This document shows, one piece after another, positions 1 through 8,288 of a stretch of 64,000 nt of DNA. Below the pieces are notes generated by a model. That model was not told the DNA's origin and ran no database searches. It saw only the letters and a program-made list of their open reading frames with translations. The DNA lies in assembly GCF_001685395.1 (NCBI RefSeq), contig NZ_CP014167.1:2423501-2487500 (forward strand), given 5' to 3'. This stretch comes from Paenibacillus yonginensis (GTDB taxonomy: Bacteria > Bacillota > Bacilli > Paenibacillales > Paenibacillaceae). How positions within the stretch are numbered: position 1 is the stretch's first letter; each line of letters opens with the position of its first letter. Position numbers and translations under genes: made by a program.

Positions 1-540
1 AAGCGAAGCGTGGGCCAGATCATTTTTAGCAGCCATCAGCAGACCTGATGTATCCTTATCAATCCGATGGACAATGCCGGGACGGAGTTCGCCGTTAATG
101 CCCGACAAATCCCTGCAGTGAAACATCAACGCGTTTACAAGCGTTCCCGAGGCGTGTCCCGGTGCCGGATGAACGACCATGCCTCTTGGTTTGTTAACAA
201 CAATAACATCGCTGTCTTCATAATAAACCTCAAGCGGAATATCTTCCGGCACAATCTCCACGGCGCTTGTCTCCGGAATTTGCACCGTTACTTCATCCCC
301 GGCTGCCAGCTTGTAGTTCGGCTTGACCGCTTTACCGTTAACCGTCACATGGCCGCCGTCAATCCAAAGCTGAATCTGGCTGCGGGAAACCTGCTCTTCC
401 AGGCCCTCCACAATATATTTGTCGATCCGCTGTTTAGCGTCCTTCTCATCAGCCGTCCATTCGTATAGTCCTGTGTTATCCTCGGACATGAAAGACTTGT
501 CCGCTGTCGATGAATAGTCCAGCCGCTCTTCATTTCTCAT
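1..540 (-). CDS. rluD: RluD-family rRNA pseudouridine synthase, 3' part beyond left edge
   Basis: The first 180 codons are in the window. The protein converts uridine to pseudouridine in 23S rRNA. An N-terminal S4-like RNA-binding region (around QRIDKYI and SRSQIQLWIDGGHVTVNG, residues 35-65) is followed by the start of the catalytic domain with VNKPRGMVVHPAPG and VHRIDKDTSGLL, which holds the catalytic Asp of the RluA/RluD family. The start ATG at 540 overlaps the lspA stop codon by four bases (ATGA), so the two are translationally coupled. This lspA-rluD pair is common in Firmicutes. The exact paralogue (RluD-type, YlyB-like in Bacillus) is inferred from this neighbourhood. Confidence 0.9.
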   Translation of the reverse strand, partial: MRNEERLDYSSTADKSFMSEDNTGLYEWTADEKDAKQRIDKYIVEGLEEQVSRSQIQLWIDGGHVTVNGKAVKPNYKLAAGDEVTVQIPETSAVEIVPEDIPLEVYYEDSDVIVVNKPRGMVVHPAPGHASGTLVNALMFHCRDLSGINGELRPGIVHRIDKDTSGLLMAAKNDLAHASL

Positions 541-1031
541 AACTGATTGTCTCCTTGCGCATCGGCCGGCTTTGTTTTATCCCGGCGGCTTTCCAGCAAA
601 GTATCCAGAATAATTAAGGCGACACCGACTACGATACACGAATCAGCAATATTAAATATCGGGAAAATATAACTGCCAAACGTAAACTGCAGAAAATCCA
701 CCACTTCTGCGTTTAAAGAGCGGTCCAGGAAATTGCCGATAGCCCCGCCCAAAATGAGGGAAAGCGCTACAGGAAGCAGCTTCTGGCCATTCTTTTTCAC
801 CCGTTCCATATACCAGACAATTCCAATTACAACTGCAACGGTAATGACGATAAAAAACCAGCGTTTACCTTGTAAAATGCCGAAAGCAGCACCTTGGTTC
901 CGGCTTGACGTAATCACAAAAAAATGACCGATGACCGGAATTTCTTCACCGATCTGCATCTGTTTCGCAATCAGGTATTTGGTCCCTTGATCAACCAGAA
1001 AAGCGATTAAAGCAATCAAATAATACACCAC
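537..1031 (-). CDS. lspA: Lipoprotein signal peptidase II (LspA)
   Basis: This 164-residue inner-membrane aspartyl peptidase cleaves the signal peptide of diacylglyceryl-prolipoproteins just before the lipid-modified cysteine. Four hydrophobic segments are visible. The two conserved motifs are present: GAIGNFLDR (about residues 96-104) and FNIADS (about 125-130), each carrying one catalytic Asp. The length is typical of the family. The start is GTG at 1031, with GGGGTG upstream at a rather long spacing, so the second GTG codon is an alternative. The stop overlaps the rluD start. The window holds several client lipoproteins (OppA, YlaJ, probably the S8 protease). Confidence 0.95.
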   Translation of the reverse strand: MVYYLIALIAFLVDQGTKYLIAKQMQIGEEIPVIGHFFVITSSRNQGAAFGILQGKRWFFIVITVAVVIGIVWYMERVKKNGQKLLPVALSLILGGAIGNFLDRSLNAEVVDFLQFTFGSYIFPIFNIADSCIVVGVALIILDTLLESRRDKTKPADAQGDNQL

Positions 1032-1238
1032 AGTAGGTTGTCACCCCGTTTATTCTTATGGCGTTCCGGCTTTCCTGATCAGACAGGATTAACCAAAACA
1101 AGCTCCCTTATTGTAGCACAGGGTCCAATATACCGTCCATGCACGAAAGGATTTTCCTTCTCTAAAAATAGGCCTTTTGGCGCAACCTAAACGGTAGCAC
1201 CAGCGAAATTTCTAATCTTCAGGAAGGAGTCCTGTCCG

Positions 1239-1976
1239 ATGGATCACCTGACCCAAACCGAACTGCAGAGTCTTGAAGAACAGCTACTGGAACGCAAGCA
1301 GGACCTCGAACGCAGGCTGGAAGACAACGATCACTTTGGCATCGAAGCTTCCCTCCGCGACGAAACCGGCGAGCTGTCCACCAATGATAATCATCCGGCA
1401 GACGTCGCCACGGAAATGTTTGAGCGCTCCAAGGATTTATCCCTGCTGGAGCATGCCGAAATGGAACTGACCCGCGTTAATGAAGCTTTGCTTCGCATGC
1501 AGGAGGGTTCCTACGGCATCTGTGAAACCTGCGGGGCTGCCATTGACCCGGAGCGTCTGAAGGCGATTCCGGAGACCTGCTATTGCCGCGAGCACAGTCC
1601 TCAGCAGTTCGTTTCGGCAAGACGACCGGTGGAGGAAGAACTTCTGTATCCGCCATTTGGCCGAACCAGCTTTGACGAACGTGACGATGAAACCGAATTT
1701 GACGGCGAAGACGCCTGGCAGATTGTCGAAAGTTATGGGTCCTCCACCTCCCCGGCTTATGCGGAGGATAACGAGGTCGATGACTACAACGATCTTGAGA
1801 TTGAAGCAAGCGGTGAGCTGGACGGCTTTACCGAAGCTTTTGAAAGCTTTGTAGCCACCGATATTTACGGCAGCAATCCCGTCTTTTACCGAAACGGCGT
1901 TTACCGCAAGCATATGAAAGAAACCAAACATCTGGCTACCGAGGATTCGCTCGGCAAAGGCTCCAACATTTATTAA
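1239..1976 (+). CDS. TraR/DksA-type zinc-finger protein (YteA-like)
   Basis: The 245-residue protein has an acidic N-terminal helical region (LQSLEEQLLERKQDLERRL) and one zinc-finger motif CETCGAAIDPERL followed by ETCYCREH, the C4-type signature of the TraR/DksA family. An acidic, low-complexity tail follows (about residues 140-220). Enterobacterial DksA binds the RNA polymerase secondary channel. Firmicute YteA-type proteins share the finger, but their role is unclear. The start ATG at 1239 has AGGAAGGAGT upstream. It is the only plus-strand gene in the left half of the window and is convergent with the DUF5665 gene, 10 bases away. Membership is clear; function is not. Confidence 0.85.
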   Translation: MDHLTQTELQSLEEQLLERKQDLERRLEDNDHFGIEASLRDETGELSTNDNHPADVATEMFERSKDLSLLEHAEMELTRVNEALLRMQEGSYGICETCGAAIDPERLKAIPETCYCREHSPQQFVSARRPVEEELLYPPFGRTSFDERDDETEFDGEDAWQIVESYGSSTSPAYAEDNEVDDYNDLEIEASGELDGFTEAFESFVATDIYGSNPVFYRNGVYRKHMKETKHLATEDSLGKGSNIY

Positions 1977-1986
1977 TAAGGTACAG

Positions 1987-2358
1987 CTAAAGCTGCAGCT
2001 GCCTTTGCACGATCCGGACCAGATCCGCGATATAATCGCCGATAATCGGCAGGTTAAGCGCTCCGAGCGCCTGCAGCAAATAAATAATCGTTGCGCCAAA
2101 CAGGGTCAACCCGATCCCGTAGCCGACGCCTCTCGCCGTACCCGACAATAAATTCAGCCAGATCAGCCGAAATGGCCGGTGAAGCAGCTGGGTATAGTCC
2201 GCTATTCTCGATTTCTCCAGCTCATTGGCAAGCCAAACAGTCAGCTCATAGACCCGGTTCACCCGGTCTTCCATATTTTCCGGTTCGCCTTTTGTGTTGA
2301 TATCGGGCGGCTTCTGCAACCGTCCGTTCAAGCTCGCGTTTTTGTTGTTCAGCTTCAT
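1987..2358 (-). CDS. Small membrane protein, DUF5665-like
   Basis: This is a 123-residue protein. The N-terminal half is polar, with a helix around VYELTVWLANELEKSRIADYTQLLHRP. One or two hydrophobic segments with glycine-rich turns follow (GTARGVGYGIGLTLFGATIIYLL, shown only in outline). This layout matches the DUF5665 family of Firmicutes, which has no assigned function. An upstream in-frame ATG at 2370 lies too close to the AGGATG ribosome binding site, so the ATG at 2358 (nine bases after it) is preferred. It lies downstream of ileS past a likely terminator and is convergent with the zinc-finger gene. Confidence 0.7.
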   Translation of the reverse strand: MKLNNKNASLNGRLQKPPDINTKGEPENMEDRVNRVYELTVWLANELEKSRIADYTQLLHRPFRLIWLNLLSGTARGVGYGIGLTLFGATIIYLLQALGALNLPIIGDYIADLVRIVQRQLQL

Positions 2359-2397
2359 GCAAGGTATCATCCTTTATTCTTCTCAAAAAAAGAACCC

Positions 2398-2474
2398 AAT
2401 AGCGCAAACGAGCCGGTCAGTTCCGGAGTGGTCTTTCTTACGACCTCTCCAGGCTGCCCAGCCCGTTCGCTATT
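2398..2474 (-). terminator. Probable intrinsic terminator of ileS
   Basis: Read on the minus strand, AATAGCG (2474-2468) pairs with CGCTATT (2404-2398). A further inner hairpin (GGTC/GACC) sits in the loop, and a T-rich run covers 2392-2384. The stem is long and branched, so it may be a weaker terminator than the compact ones elsewhere in the window. Confidence 0.55.
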
Positions 2475-2525
2475 CTTTAGCTTGTATTATAACCCTGCAC
2501 AGGGAAGAGCATGCAGATTCAGACG

Positions 2526-5500
2526 TTAAACCGCAACCGCTATCCCGATTTTTTTGCTGCCCAAATCGACGATTTCCATATTGGCCGCTTCGCCAAAGCT
2601 TACGTCCGTTACCAGAACATTCTCTTTCAATACGTCCATAAACGCCGTAATCGCCTGCTTTAGCTCGTCATCCACCTGCAGCGTCAGAGCCACACGTTTC
2701 TCGATCGGAAGATCCAGCTTCTTGCGGGTATCCTGCACGGCCCGAACCACCTCGCGAACCCAGCCTTCCTGCTCGAGCTCAGGGGTAAGATCCGTATTCA
2801 GCGCTACGGTGATGCCATAGCCGGAGGCGGAAGCAAAACCTTCCTTGGCTTTCTTCTCGATCAGCAGCTCCTCCGAAGTGATCAGCAGCTCTTCGCCTTC
2901 TGGAGAAACAACTGCGAGTTTGCCTGTCTCTACAACCTGACGGGTATCTTCCGGTGCCATGTTTTTCAGGAAGCCTTGCAGGAAGCCGACATTTTTGCCG
3001 TATTTCTTGCCCGCTACCTTCAAGTTCAGCTTCAGGGTGAAATCCACAACGCCGCTGTCGCTATTCTCGATTTCGATCTTCTTGACATTGATCTCTTCTT
3101 TGATGATCTCTTCATAAGAAGCCGCATCAAAGCTGGTGCTGAGCGAAACGACCAGACCGGAAAGCGGCTGGCGGGTTTTGAGACCCGTTTCGTTCCGTAC
3201 GTTGCGGGCGAGCTCGACGATTTGACGCGCCGTTTCCATATCCTGCTCCAGCGTTTGGTCGATCAATGCTTCATCCTCTTTTGGATAATCAGCCAAATGT
3301 ACGCTTTCTCCGCCAGTCAGATTCACAAAGATATCCTCGGAAAGCATCGGCGTGTACGGAGCCATCAGCTTCGCCAAAGTCACCAGCACGCTGGTCAGCG
3401 TTTGGTAAGCGGACAATTTGTCTTCGCTCAAGCCTTCGCCCCAGAAACGGTCGCGGGAGCGGCGGATATACCAGTTGCTCAGCTCGTCAACAAATCCTTC
3501 AATCGCTTTGGCCGGATTCAGGAAATCGTTCACAGACAGGCCTTTATCCACAGTTCCGATCAAGGAATTCAAACGGGACAATATCCAGCGGTCCAGTTTA
3601 TTTTCGGACGGACGGAAGGCATGCTCTTCAGCACGATAACCGTCGATGTTCGCATAAAGCGTCAAGAACGCATGTGTGTTCACCAGCGTATCAATCACCT
3701 TGGATTTGGCTTCCCCTACAATCCCTTTGGAGAACCGTTTGCTGTTCCACGGTGTGCTGTCGGACAATAAAGCCCAGCGGAAGGCGTCCGTGCCGTATTC
3801 ATTGATGATGTCCCAAGGGTCGATGACATTGCCTTTGGATTTGGACATCTTTTGTCCGCCCTCATCAAGCACGTGACCCGTCGCGATAACGGCTTTGTAG
3901 GCCGGCTTGCCGGTGTACAGGGTCGATACGGCCAACAGGCTGTAGAACCAGCCCCGCGTTTGGTCAATGCCTTCGCAGATCATGTCGGCCGGATACTGCT
4001 CGCCGAATGCCGCTTCATTTTCAAACGGATAATGCTGCTGGGCGAAAGGCATCGAACCGCTGTCGAACCAGACGTCGATCACTTCCGGCGTTCTGTTCAT
4101 CACCGCGCCTTCCTGGAACGGCGATTTTAGCTGAATGCCGTCTACATACGGCTTGTGCAGCTCGATATCCTCCGGGATCTCCCCAACCGCCCGGGCCCTC
4201 AGATCGGCAATGCTCTTAGGCGCATATTCCTTGCCGGTTGCTTCACAAACCCAAACATTAAGCGGTGTTCCCCAATAACGGTTCCGGCTGATGTTCCAAT
4301 CCACCAAATCGTCGAGGAATTTGCCGAAACGGCCTTCGCGGATATGATCCGGATACCATTGAACCGTATTGTTGTTGGCAATCAGCTGTTCTTTAACAGC
4401 CGTCGTTTTGATAAACCAGCTGTCCATCGCATAGTAGAGCAGCGGCGTTTTGCAGCGCCAGCAGAAAGGATAGCTGTGCTCGTATTTTTCTTTGCCGTAC
4501 AGCAGCCCTTTTTCGGACAAAGCTTTGACGATATCTACGTCCAAAGTTTCGTCTTTCACGAACCGGCCGGCAAAATCGCTGACCACGTCTGTATAGCGGC
4601 CCTGCTGATCCACGACGTTGATAAACTCCACGCCGTTGTCGCGGCAGGTCTTATAGTCGTCTTCGCCGTGAGCAGGCGCGATATGAACAATCCCTGTACC
4701 GCTGGATTCCGTTACGAAAGCAGCGCCCAGAATTTTCAGGCCGTTCTCCGGATGGATATAGCCGAATGGAGCGTCATAGGATTGACCGACCAATTCAGAG
4801 CCTTTCAGGCTCGAAAGCACTTCATAGTCGCTTTTCAGCACGTCTTCGGCCAAATTTTTAGCCACGATATAGATCTCGCCGTTTTGTTTGGCACGAACAT
4901 ACTCCAGCTCAGGATTCACCGCAAGCGCGGAGTTCGCCGGCAAGGTCCAAGGCGTTGTCGTCCAGGCCAAAACGTAATCGCCGCTGTTTTTCAGCTTGAA
5001 TTTGGCCGTGGCACTGAGGTCCTTCACATCTTCATAGCCTTGGGCCACCTCATGGGAGCTAAGAGTGGTCTGACAGCTAGGGCAATACGGACTGACGCGG
5101 TGACCGCGGTACAGCAGCCCTTTCTCATGAATCGTGCCGAGGATATTCCAGACACTTTCAATATAGCTGTTGTCCATCGTGATATAAGGATGATCGAGAT
5201 CCGTCCAGTAAGCAATCGCTTCGGTCAGTTCTCTCCACTGCTTCTCATATTCGAATACGCTCGCTTTACATTTCTTGACAAACTCTTCGATGCCATAATT
5301 TTCGATTTCCTGTTTGCCGGAAATGCCAAGCTGCTTCTCTACGCCAAGCTCCACCGGAAGACCATGGGTATCCCAGCCGGCCTTGCGCACAACGCGGTAA
5401 CCGTTCATCGTCTGGTAACGGCCGATAAAGTCCTTGATGACGCGGCCCAGCACGTGCCCGATATGCGGTTTGCCGTTGGCGGTCGGCGGCCCTTCGTAGA

Positions 5501-5624
5501 AGACGTAATTCGGACGGCCTTCCCGGTTTTGAATTGTTTTTTGAAACGTATTTTCCTGCTGCCATTTGGCGAGAATCCGCTGCTCGCGTGCCCGCGCCTT
5601 TTCTTTCACATCAACTTTTTGCAC
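2526..5624 (-). CDS. ileS: Isoleucyl-tRNA synthetase, long (IleRS2-like) form
   Basis: This class I synthetase charges tRNA-Ile with isoleucine. At 1032 residues it is about 100 longer than the usual bacterial IleRS1. Its text also fits the eukaryote-like IleRS2 form: EGPPTANGKPHIGHVLGR near residue 45 (intact HIGH motif), GWDTHGLPVELGVEK, PYCPSCQTTLSSHEVAQGY, WNISRNRYWGTP, and KMSKSKGNVIDPWDII (KMSKS loop) near residue 590. An editing domain lies between the two signature motifs and an anticodon-binding region follows. IleRS2 enzymes are known for low sensitivity to mupirocin. That applies here only by inference. Expression is under the T-box leader just upstream. Confidence 0.97.
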   Translation of the reverse strand: MQKVDVKEKARAREQRILAKWQQENTFQKTIQNREGRPNYVFYEGPPTANGKPHIGHVLGRVIKDFIGRYQTMNGYRVVRKAGWDTHGLPVELGVEKQLGISGKQEIENYGIEEFVKKCKASVFEYEKQWRELTEAIAYWTDLDHPYITMDNSYIESVWNILGTIHEKGLLYRGHRVSPYCPSCQTTLSSHEVAQGYEDVKDLSATAKFKLKNSGDYVLAWTTTPWTLPANSALAVNPELEYVRAKQNGEIYIVAKNLAEDVLKSDYEVLSSLKGSELVGQSYDAPFGYIHPENGLKILGAAFVTESSGTGIVHIAPAHGEDDYKTCRDNGVEFINVVDQQGRYTDVVSDFAGRFVKDETLDVDIVKALSEKGLLYGKEKYEHSYPFCWRCKTPLLYYAMDSWFIKTTAVKEQLIANNNTVQWYPDHIREGRFGKFLDDLVDWNISRNRYWGTPLNVWVCEATGKEYAPKSIADLRARAVGEIPEDIELHKPYVDGIQLKSPFQEGAVMNRTPEVIDVWFDSGSMPFAQQHYPFENEAAFGEQYPADMICEGIDQTRGWFYSLLAVSTLYTGKPAYKAVIATGHVLDEGGQKMSKSKGNVIDPWDIINEYGTDAFRWALLSDSTPWNSKRFSKGIVGEAKSKVIDTLVNTHAFLTLYANIDGYRAEEHAFRPSENKLDRWILSRLNSLIGTVDKGLSVNDFLNPAKAIEGFVDELSNWYIRRSRDRFWGEGLSEDKLSAYQTLTSVLVTLAKLMAPYTPMLSEDIFVNLTGGESVHLADYPKEDEALIDQTLEQDMETARQIVELARNVRNETGLKTRQPLSGLVVSLSTSFDAASYEEIIKEEINVKKIEIENSDSGVVDFTLKLNLKVAGKKYGKNVGFLQGFLKNMAPEDTRQVVETGKLAVVSPEGEELLITSEELLIEKKAKEGFASASGYGITVALNTDLTPELEQEGWVREVVRAVQDTRKKLDLPIEKRVALTLQVDDELKQAITAFMDVLKENVLVTDVSFGEAANMEIVDLGSKKIGIAVAV

Positions 5625-6022
5625 TTGAATGACACCCTCTCATCAATGATTGGAAGCAACAAAAAAAGCCCCCGTCCCAAAGGGACGAGAACTATGCTCG
5701 CGTTACCACCCTAATTCCATAATGCGCTTCATTCTTGCCGCGAAGAAATAAGCCATTATGACTCTCATAGCCCGCATGACTTCCACACGGGGCCTGTGTA
5801 ACGGCAGGCTGGCCGGTCAAGCTTACACATTCAAAAGCAGAGGTCTAACCGGTTCAATAACCCGCGCCACACTTTGAATTTTCAGCTTCACATCTCCGGG
5901 ATGATATACCTTCTGCGTGCTGAACATCGGCTTTCAGCAAGATGCCGACTCTCTGGGGAACAACCCCGCAGCGTACGAATTCCCATCATCAATATTTCAA
6001 TATAAGACGACAATTAAATGTA
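5625..6022 (-). promoter_or_regulatory. T-box leader (Ile-tRNA responsive) of ileS
   Basis: The about 400-base leader has T-box landmarks on the minus strand. AGAGAGTCGG and GCTGAAAGCCGAT form the Stem I base (about 5955-5925). A specifier region contains tandem ATC ATC codons (5905-5900), matching isoleucine. The T-box core GGTGGTAACGCG lies at 5710-5699 and pairs with the uncharged tRNA acceptor end. A terminator follows. Uncharged tRNA-Ile stabilises the antiterminator and lets transcription reach ileS. Confidence 0.93.
5661..5690 (-). terminator. T-box regulated terminator
   Basis: On the minus strand CGTCCC (5687-5682) pairs with GGGACG (5678-5673) across a TTT loop. GGGGGC and a run of seven T (5667-5661) follow. 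It is mutually exclusive with the antiterminator built on the T-box sequence at 5710-5699. Confidence 0.85.
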
Positions 6023-6028
6023 ATCTAT

Positions 6029-6056
6029 ATTGTATAACACTTACTTTAAATGTCAA
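6029..6056 (-). promoter_or_regulatory. Sigma-A-type promoter of the ileS leader
   Basis: A consensus -35 TTGACA (6056-6051), a 16-base spacer and -10 TACAAT (6034-6029) place the start of transcription near 6022, just before the T-box leader. Confidence 0.75.
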
Positions 6057-6100
6057 CCATTAAAAGCCCGTTTGTTAAGCAGTATGGCCTAACCGGTCCT

Positions 6101-6613
6101 TTAATAAACTTCCCTTACTTCCCGTTCACGCTGCTCCTTCTCAACCGAACTATGGTCTTCCAGAGACTCCCAGCCCTCTTGACTTAACAATTCAAGCTGT
6201 GCTTCCACAAGCGTACGGAAACGGGCGCGGTAAATGGAGGCCTGCTTCTTCAATTCTTCCACTTCCAAAGAAACGCGGCGAGATTTGGACAGCGATTCAT
6301 TGATAATCCGGTCGGCGTTCTTCTCCGCTTCCTTAATAATGAGCTGCGCTTCCTTCTTCGCGTTGTTTCTTACTTCATCCGCAGCTTCCTGGGCTACGAT
6401 GATTGTTTTGCTTAATGTTTCTTCAATATTTGCAAAATGATCCAGCTTCTCCTGAACAGCCAGCAGCTGATTCTGCAATTCCTTATTCTCGCGAATCACG
6501 ATCTCATAATCTTTAATAACCTGGTCAAGGAATTCGTTCACTTCATCTTCGTCATAACCGCGAAGTCTTCTAGAGAACTCCTTGTTATGTATGTCCAGCG
6601 GTGTTAATGGCAT
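6101..6613 (-). CDS. divIVA: DivIVA cell-division/polarity protein
   Basis: This 170-residue coiled-coil protein binds negatively curved membrane at septa and poles. In Bacillus it positions MinCD, and during sporulation it anchors the chromosome. The N-terminal membrane-binding and dimer domain is plain: PLTPLDIHNKEFSRRLRGY and DEDEVNEFLDQV. Long heptad-rich stretches follow to about residue 140. The chosen start ATG at 6613 has AGGAGGT seven bases upstream; the GTG at 6622 is too close to it. It is the last gene of the ylm group before ileS, the usual Firmicute order. Confidence 0.96.
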   Translation of the reverse strand: MPLTPLDIHNKEFSRRLRGYDEDEVNEFLDQVIKDYEIVIRENKELQNQLLAVQEKLDHFANIEETLSKTIIVAQEAADEVRNNAKKEAQLIIKEAEKNADRIINESLSKSRRVSLEVEELKKQASIYRARFRTLVEAQLELLSQEGWESLEDHSSVEKEQREREVREVY

Positions 6614-6779
6614 GGGAAGCACCTCCTGAATGATTTAAACCGTGAATATACACGCATGTATTCTTTATCGTCAAATCGTCGATAAGCGTTTAACCCTGAA
6701 AATCGGTACAGCCTGTATTCCTTCGCAGATGGGGTAAATCAATCTATTCGACAAGAATTCGCGATCTCCTGCAAAGGAT

Positions 6780-7565
6780 TTATACAAATTTCCCGATTTT
6801 CACGCGGTACCTCCCCTTTTTCGTCACACCTTCGAGCTCCAGCACCTTGAATCGGCCAAATCCCTTCAGCGATACCACATCTCCTTCTTTGAGCGGCTTG
6901 GAAGGGTCTTCCTCCGTCTTCCAGTTCACTCGGCAGCGGCCCGCCTTAATAGGCGCCAGAATTTTGCTGCGGCTGAGCCGAAATACGTCGCCGGCAATTC
7001 CGTCCAAACGCAAAGAAGCCACCGTAATGTCCAGCGGCTCCTGAACGGATACAACTGTCTTCAGTTCGTCCAATTCCAGAATGTCCGTTAATACGGTCAC
7101 ACGGTGTACCTGCCGAAGGTGCAGATTAAGGAAATCCGCGATGTCGGCTGTCACAATGACATGGCAGCCGTCTTCCCGCACATGGAAGTCGCCAATGACA
7201 TCGCGTTTGAGGCCAAGGCCAAGGATGGCTCCCATGTAATCGCCATGATCCAGCTCGGCTATCCGTTCGTCTTCCGACACAATGCTGATGACCTTCATCT
7301 CCATCGGCTCGCTGTCCAAATCCCGATAGTCCGGCGCAATCAAAGCGCGCCGTCTTTCGGCTCCGTCGTATCCACCGTACAGCCGTAGAGCGGCATCCGG
7401 ATGGCGGTTGACAAGACTGGTCAGAATAAGGCTTTGCCGCGGGTCCAGAAACCCCGTCAGCTTCACTTCATGATAGTCGCCGGCATTGACCACCCATTCC
7501 CAGGCCCGGTCGATAAACGGCTTCTCTTCAGGCAGGAAATGCACATAAATATCGTCCGTTGCCAT
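6780..7565 (-). CDS. ylmH: YlmH, S4-domain RNA-binding protein
   Basis: The 261-residue protein has an N-terminal alpha/beta domain (FLDPRQSLILTSL, residues about 40-50) and a C-terminal S4 RNA-binding domain (LRLDGIAGDVFRLSRSKI, about 185-203). YlmH homologues bind the ribosome and have been linked to rescue of stalled translation and to division. The start ATG at 7565 lies one base after the yggT stop, so coupling is likely. The order sepF-yggT-ylmH-divIVA is conserved in Gram-positive bacteria. Confidence 0.93.
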   Translation of the reverse strand: MATDDIYVHFLPEEKPFIDRAWEWVVNAGDYHEVKLTGFLDPRQSLILTSLVNRHPDAALRLYGGYDGAERRRALIAPDYRDLDSEPMEMKVISIVSEDERIAELDHGDYMGAILGLGLKRDVIGDFHVREDGCHVIVTADIADFLNLHLRQVHRVTVLTDILELDELKTVVSVQEPLDITVASLRLDGIAGDVFRLSRSKILAPIKAGRCRVNWKTEEDPSKPLKEGDVVSLKGFGRFKVLELEGVTKKGRYRVKIGKFV

Positions 7566-7566
7566 T

Positions 7567-7842
7567 TCAATAGAACACCAGACTCAAAATGTATTTCAGA
7601 CCCAATACCGCATAACGAAGCGCAATCAAAGCGATGATCGGCGAAATATCAATCATCCCCATAATAGGCGGGATAAAACGTCTGAAGACGGAAAGATACG
7701 GTTCTACCAGCTTGCCCAGCCATTCGCCGACGAAGCTCTCGCGAACATTCGGCAGCCAGGACATGAGCACATAAATAATAATCAAAAAGTAATATATCGA
7801 ACTTAAAATATCAATTAAACTAAAGATCAATTCCACGGTCAC
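7567..7842 (-). CDS. ylmG: YggT/YlmG-family membrane protein
   Basis: The 91-residue protein has two hydrophobic segments (residues about 5-28 and 65-88) flanking a short loop with PYLSVFRRFIPP, the YggT signature. The family is linked to cell division and, in plastids, to nucleoid or photosystem organisation; its molecular role is unsettled. The GTG start at 7842 overlaps the sepF stop by four bases (GTGA). A second GTG two codons later is an alternative start. Confidence 0.9.
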   Translation of the reverse strand: MTVELIFSLIDILSSIYYFLIIIYVLMSWLPNVRESFVGEWLGKLVEPYLSVFRRFIPPIMGMIDISPIIALIALRYAVLGLKYILSLVFY

Positions 7843-8288
7843 CTCATTCTGTTGTAGTCTTGTTCCTCGGTCAAAATCTCCGTGATGGACCCTGAAATTT
7901 CAACGGTATCCGGCGTACACAAAAAAATGTTCTCACCGATCTTGGAAATACCGCCGTTAAGCGCATAAACGGTGCCGCTCAAGAAATCGATGATCCGCAT
8001 GCCCTGATCTTTGCGAACACGCTGCAGGTTCACTACAACTGTGCGGTGTGACCGCAAATGATCGGCAATTTCCTGAGCTTCATCGTATGAGCGGGGTTCA
8101 TTCAGGATGACTTTGACATTTTTCTGGGAATGAATGCTGACCACATTGCTCCCCCTCTGATTTTTACGTTGTTCAAAGCTTGGGGTTTCAATTTCCTGCT
8201 GTTCAGGCTCAAAAACTTTCTCGCGCTCTACGACTTCCTCTTCTTCTTGCAGCCCCAGAAAGTTCATAAATCGGTTCATCACGCTCAT
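7839..8288 (-). CDS. sepF: SepF, Z-ring membrane anchor
   Basis: This 149-residue protein tethers and bundles FtsZ at the membrane. The N-terminal amphipathic helix (MNRFMNFLGL) is followed by an acidic linker (EEEEVVERE) and a globular C-terminal domain with VILNEPRSYDEAQEIADHL and a glycine-rich end (LNGGISKIGENIFLCTP). The ATG at 8288 follows GGAGGA and overlaps the yggS stop by one base. An in-frame start 17 codons further upstream lies inside yggS and lacks the family N-terminus. Confidence 0.96.
   Translation of the reverse strand: MSVMNRFMNFLGLQEEEEVVEREKVFEPEQQEIETPSFEQRKNQRGSNVVSIHSQKNVKVILNEPRSYDEAQEIADHLRSHRTVVVNLQRVRKDQGMRIIDFLSGTVYALNGGISKIGENIFLCTPDTVEISGSITEILTEEQDYNRMR

Noticed and set aside
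1977..2010. Terminator between the convergent zinc-finger and DUF5665 genes
   Set aside because: Only short AGCTGCAGCT dyads without a T run were seen.
4155..5714. Long plus-strand open frame of 519 codons opposite ileS
   Set aside because: It lies entirely antisense to a clear IleRS and its leader, shows no family motif and no ribosome binding site. It is a shadow frame caused by codon use.
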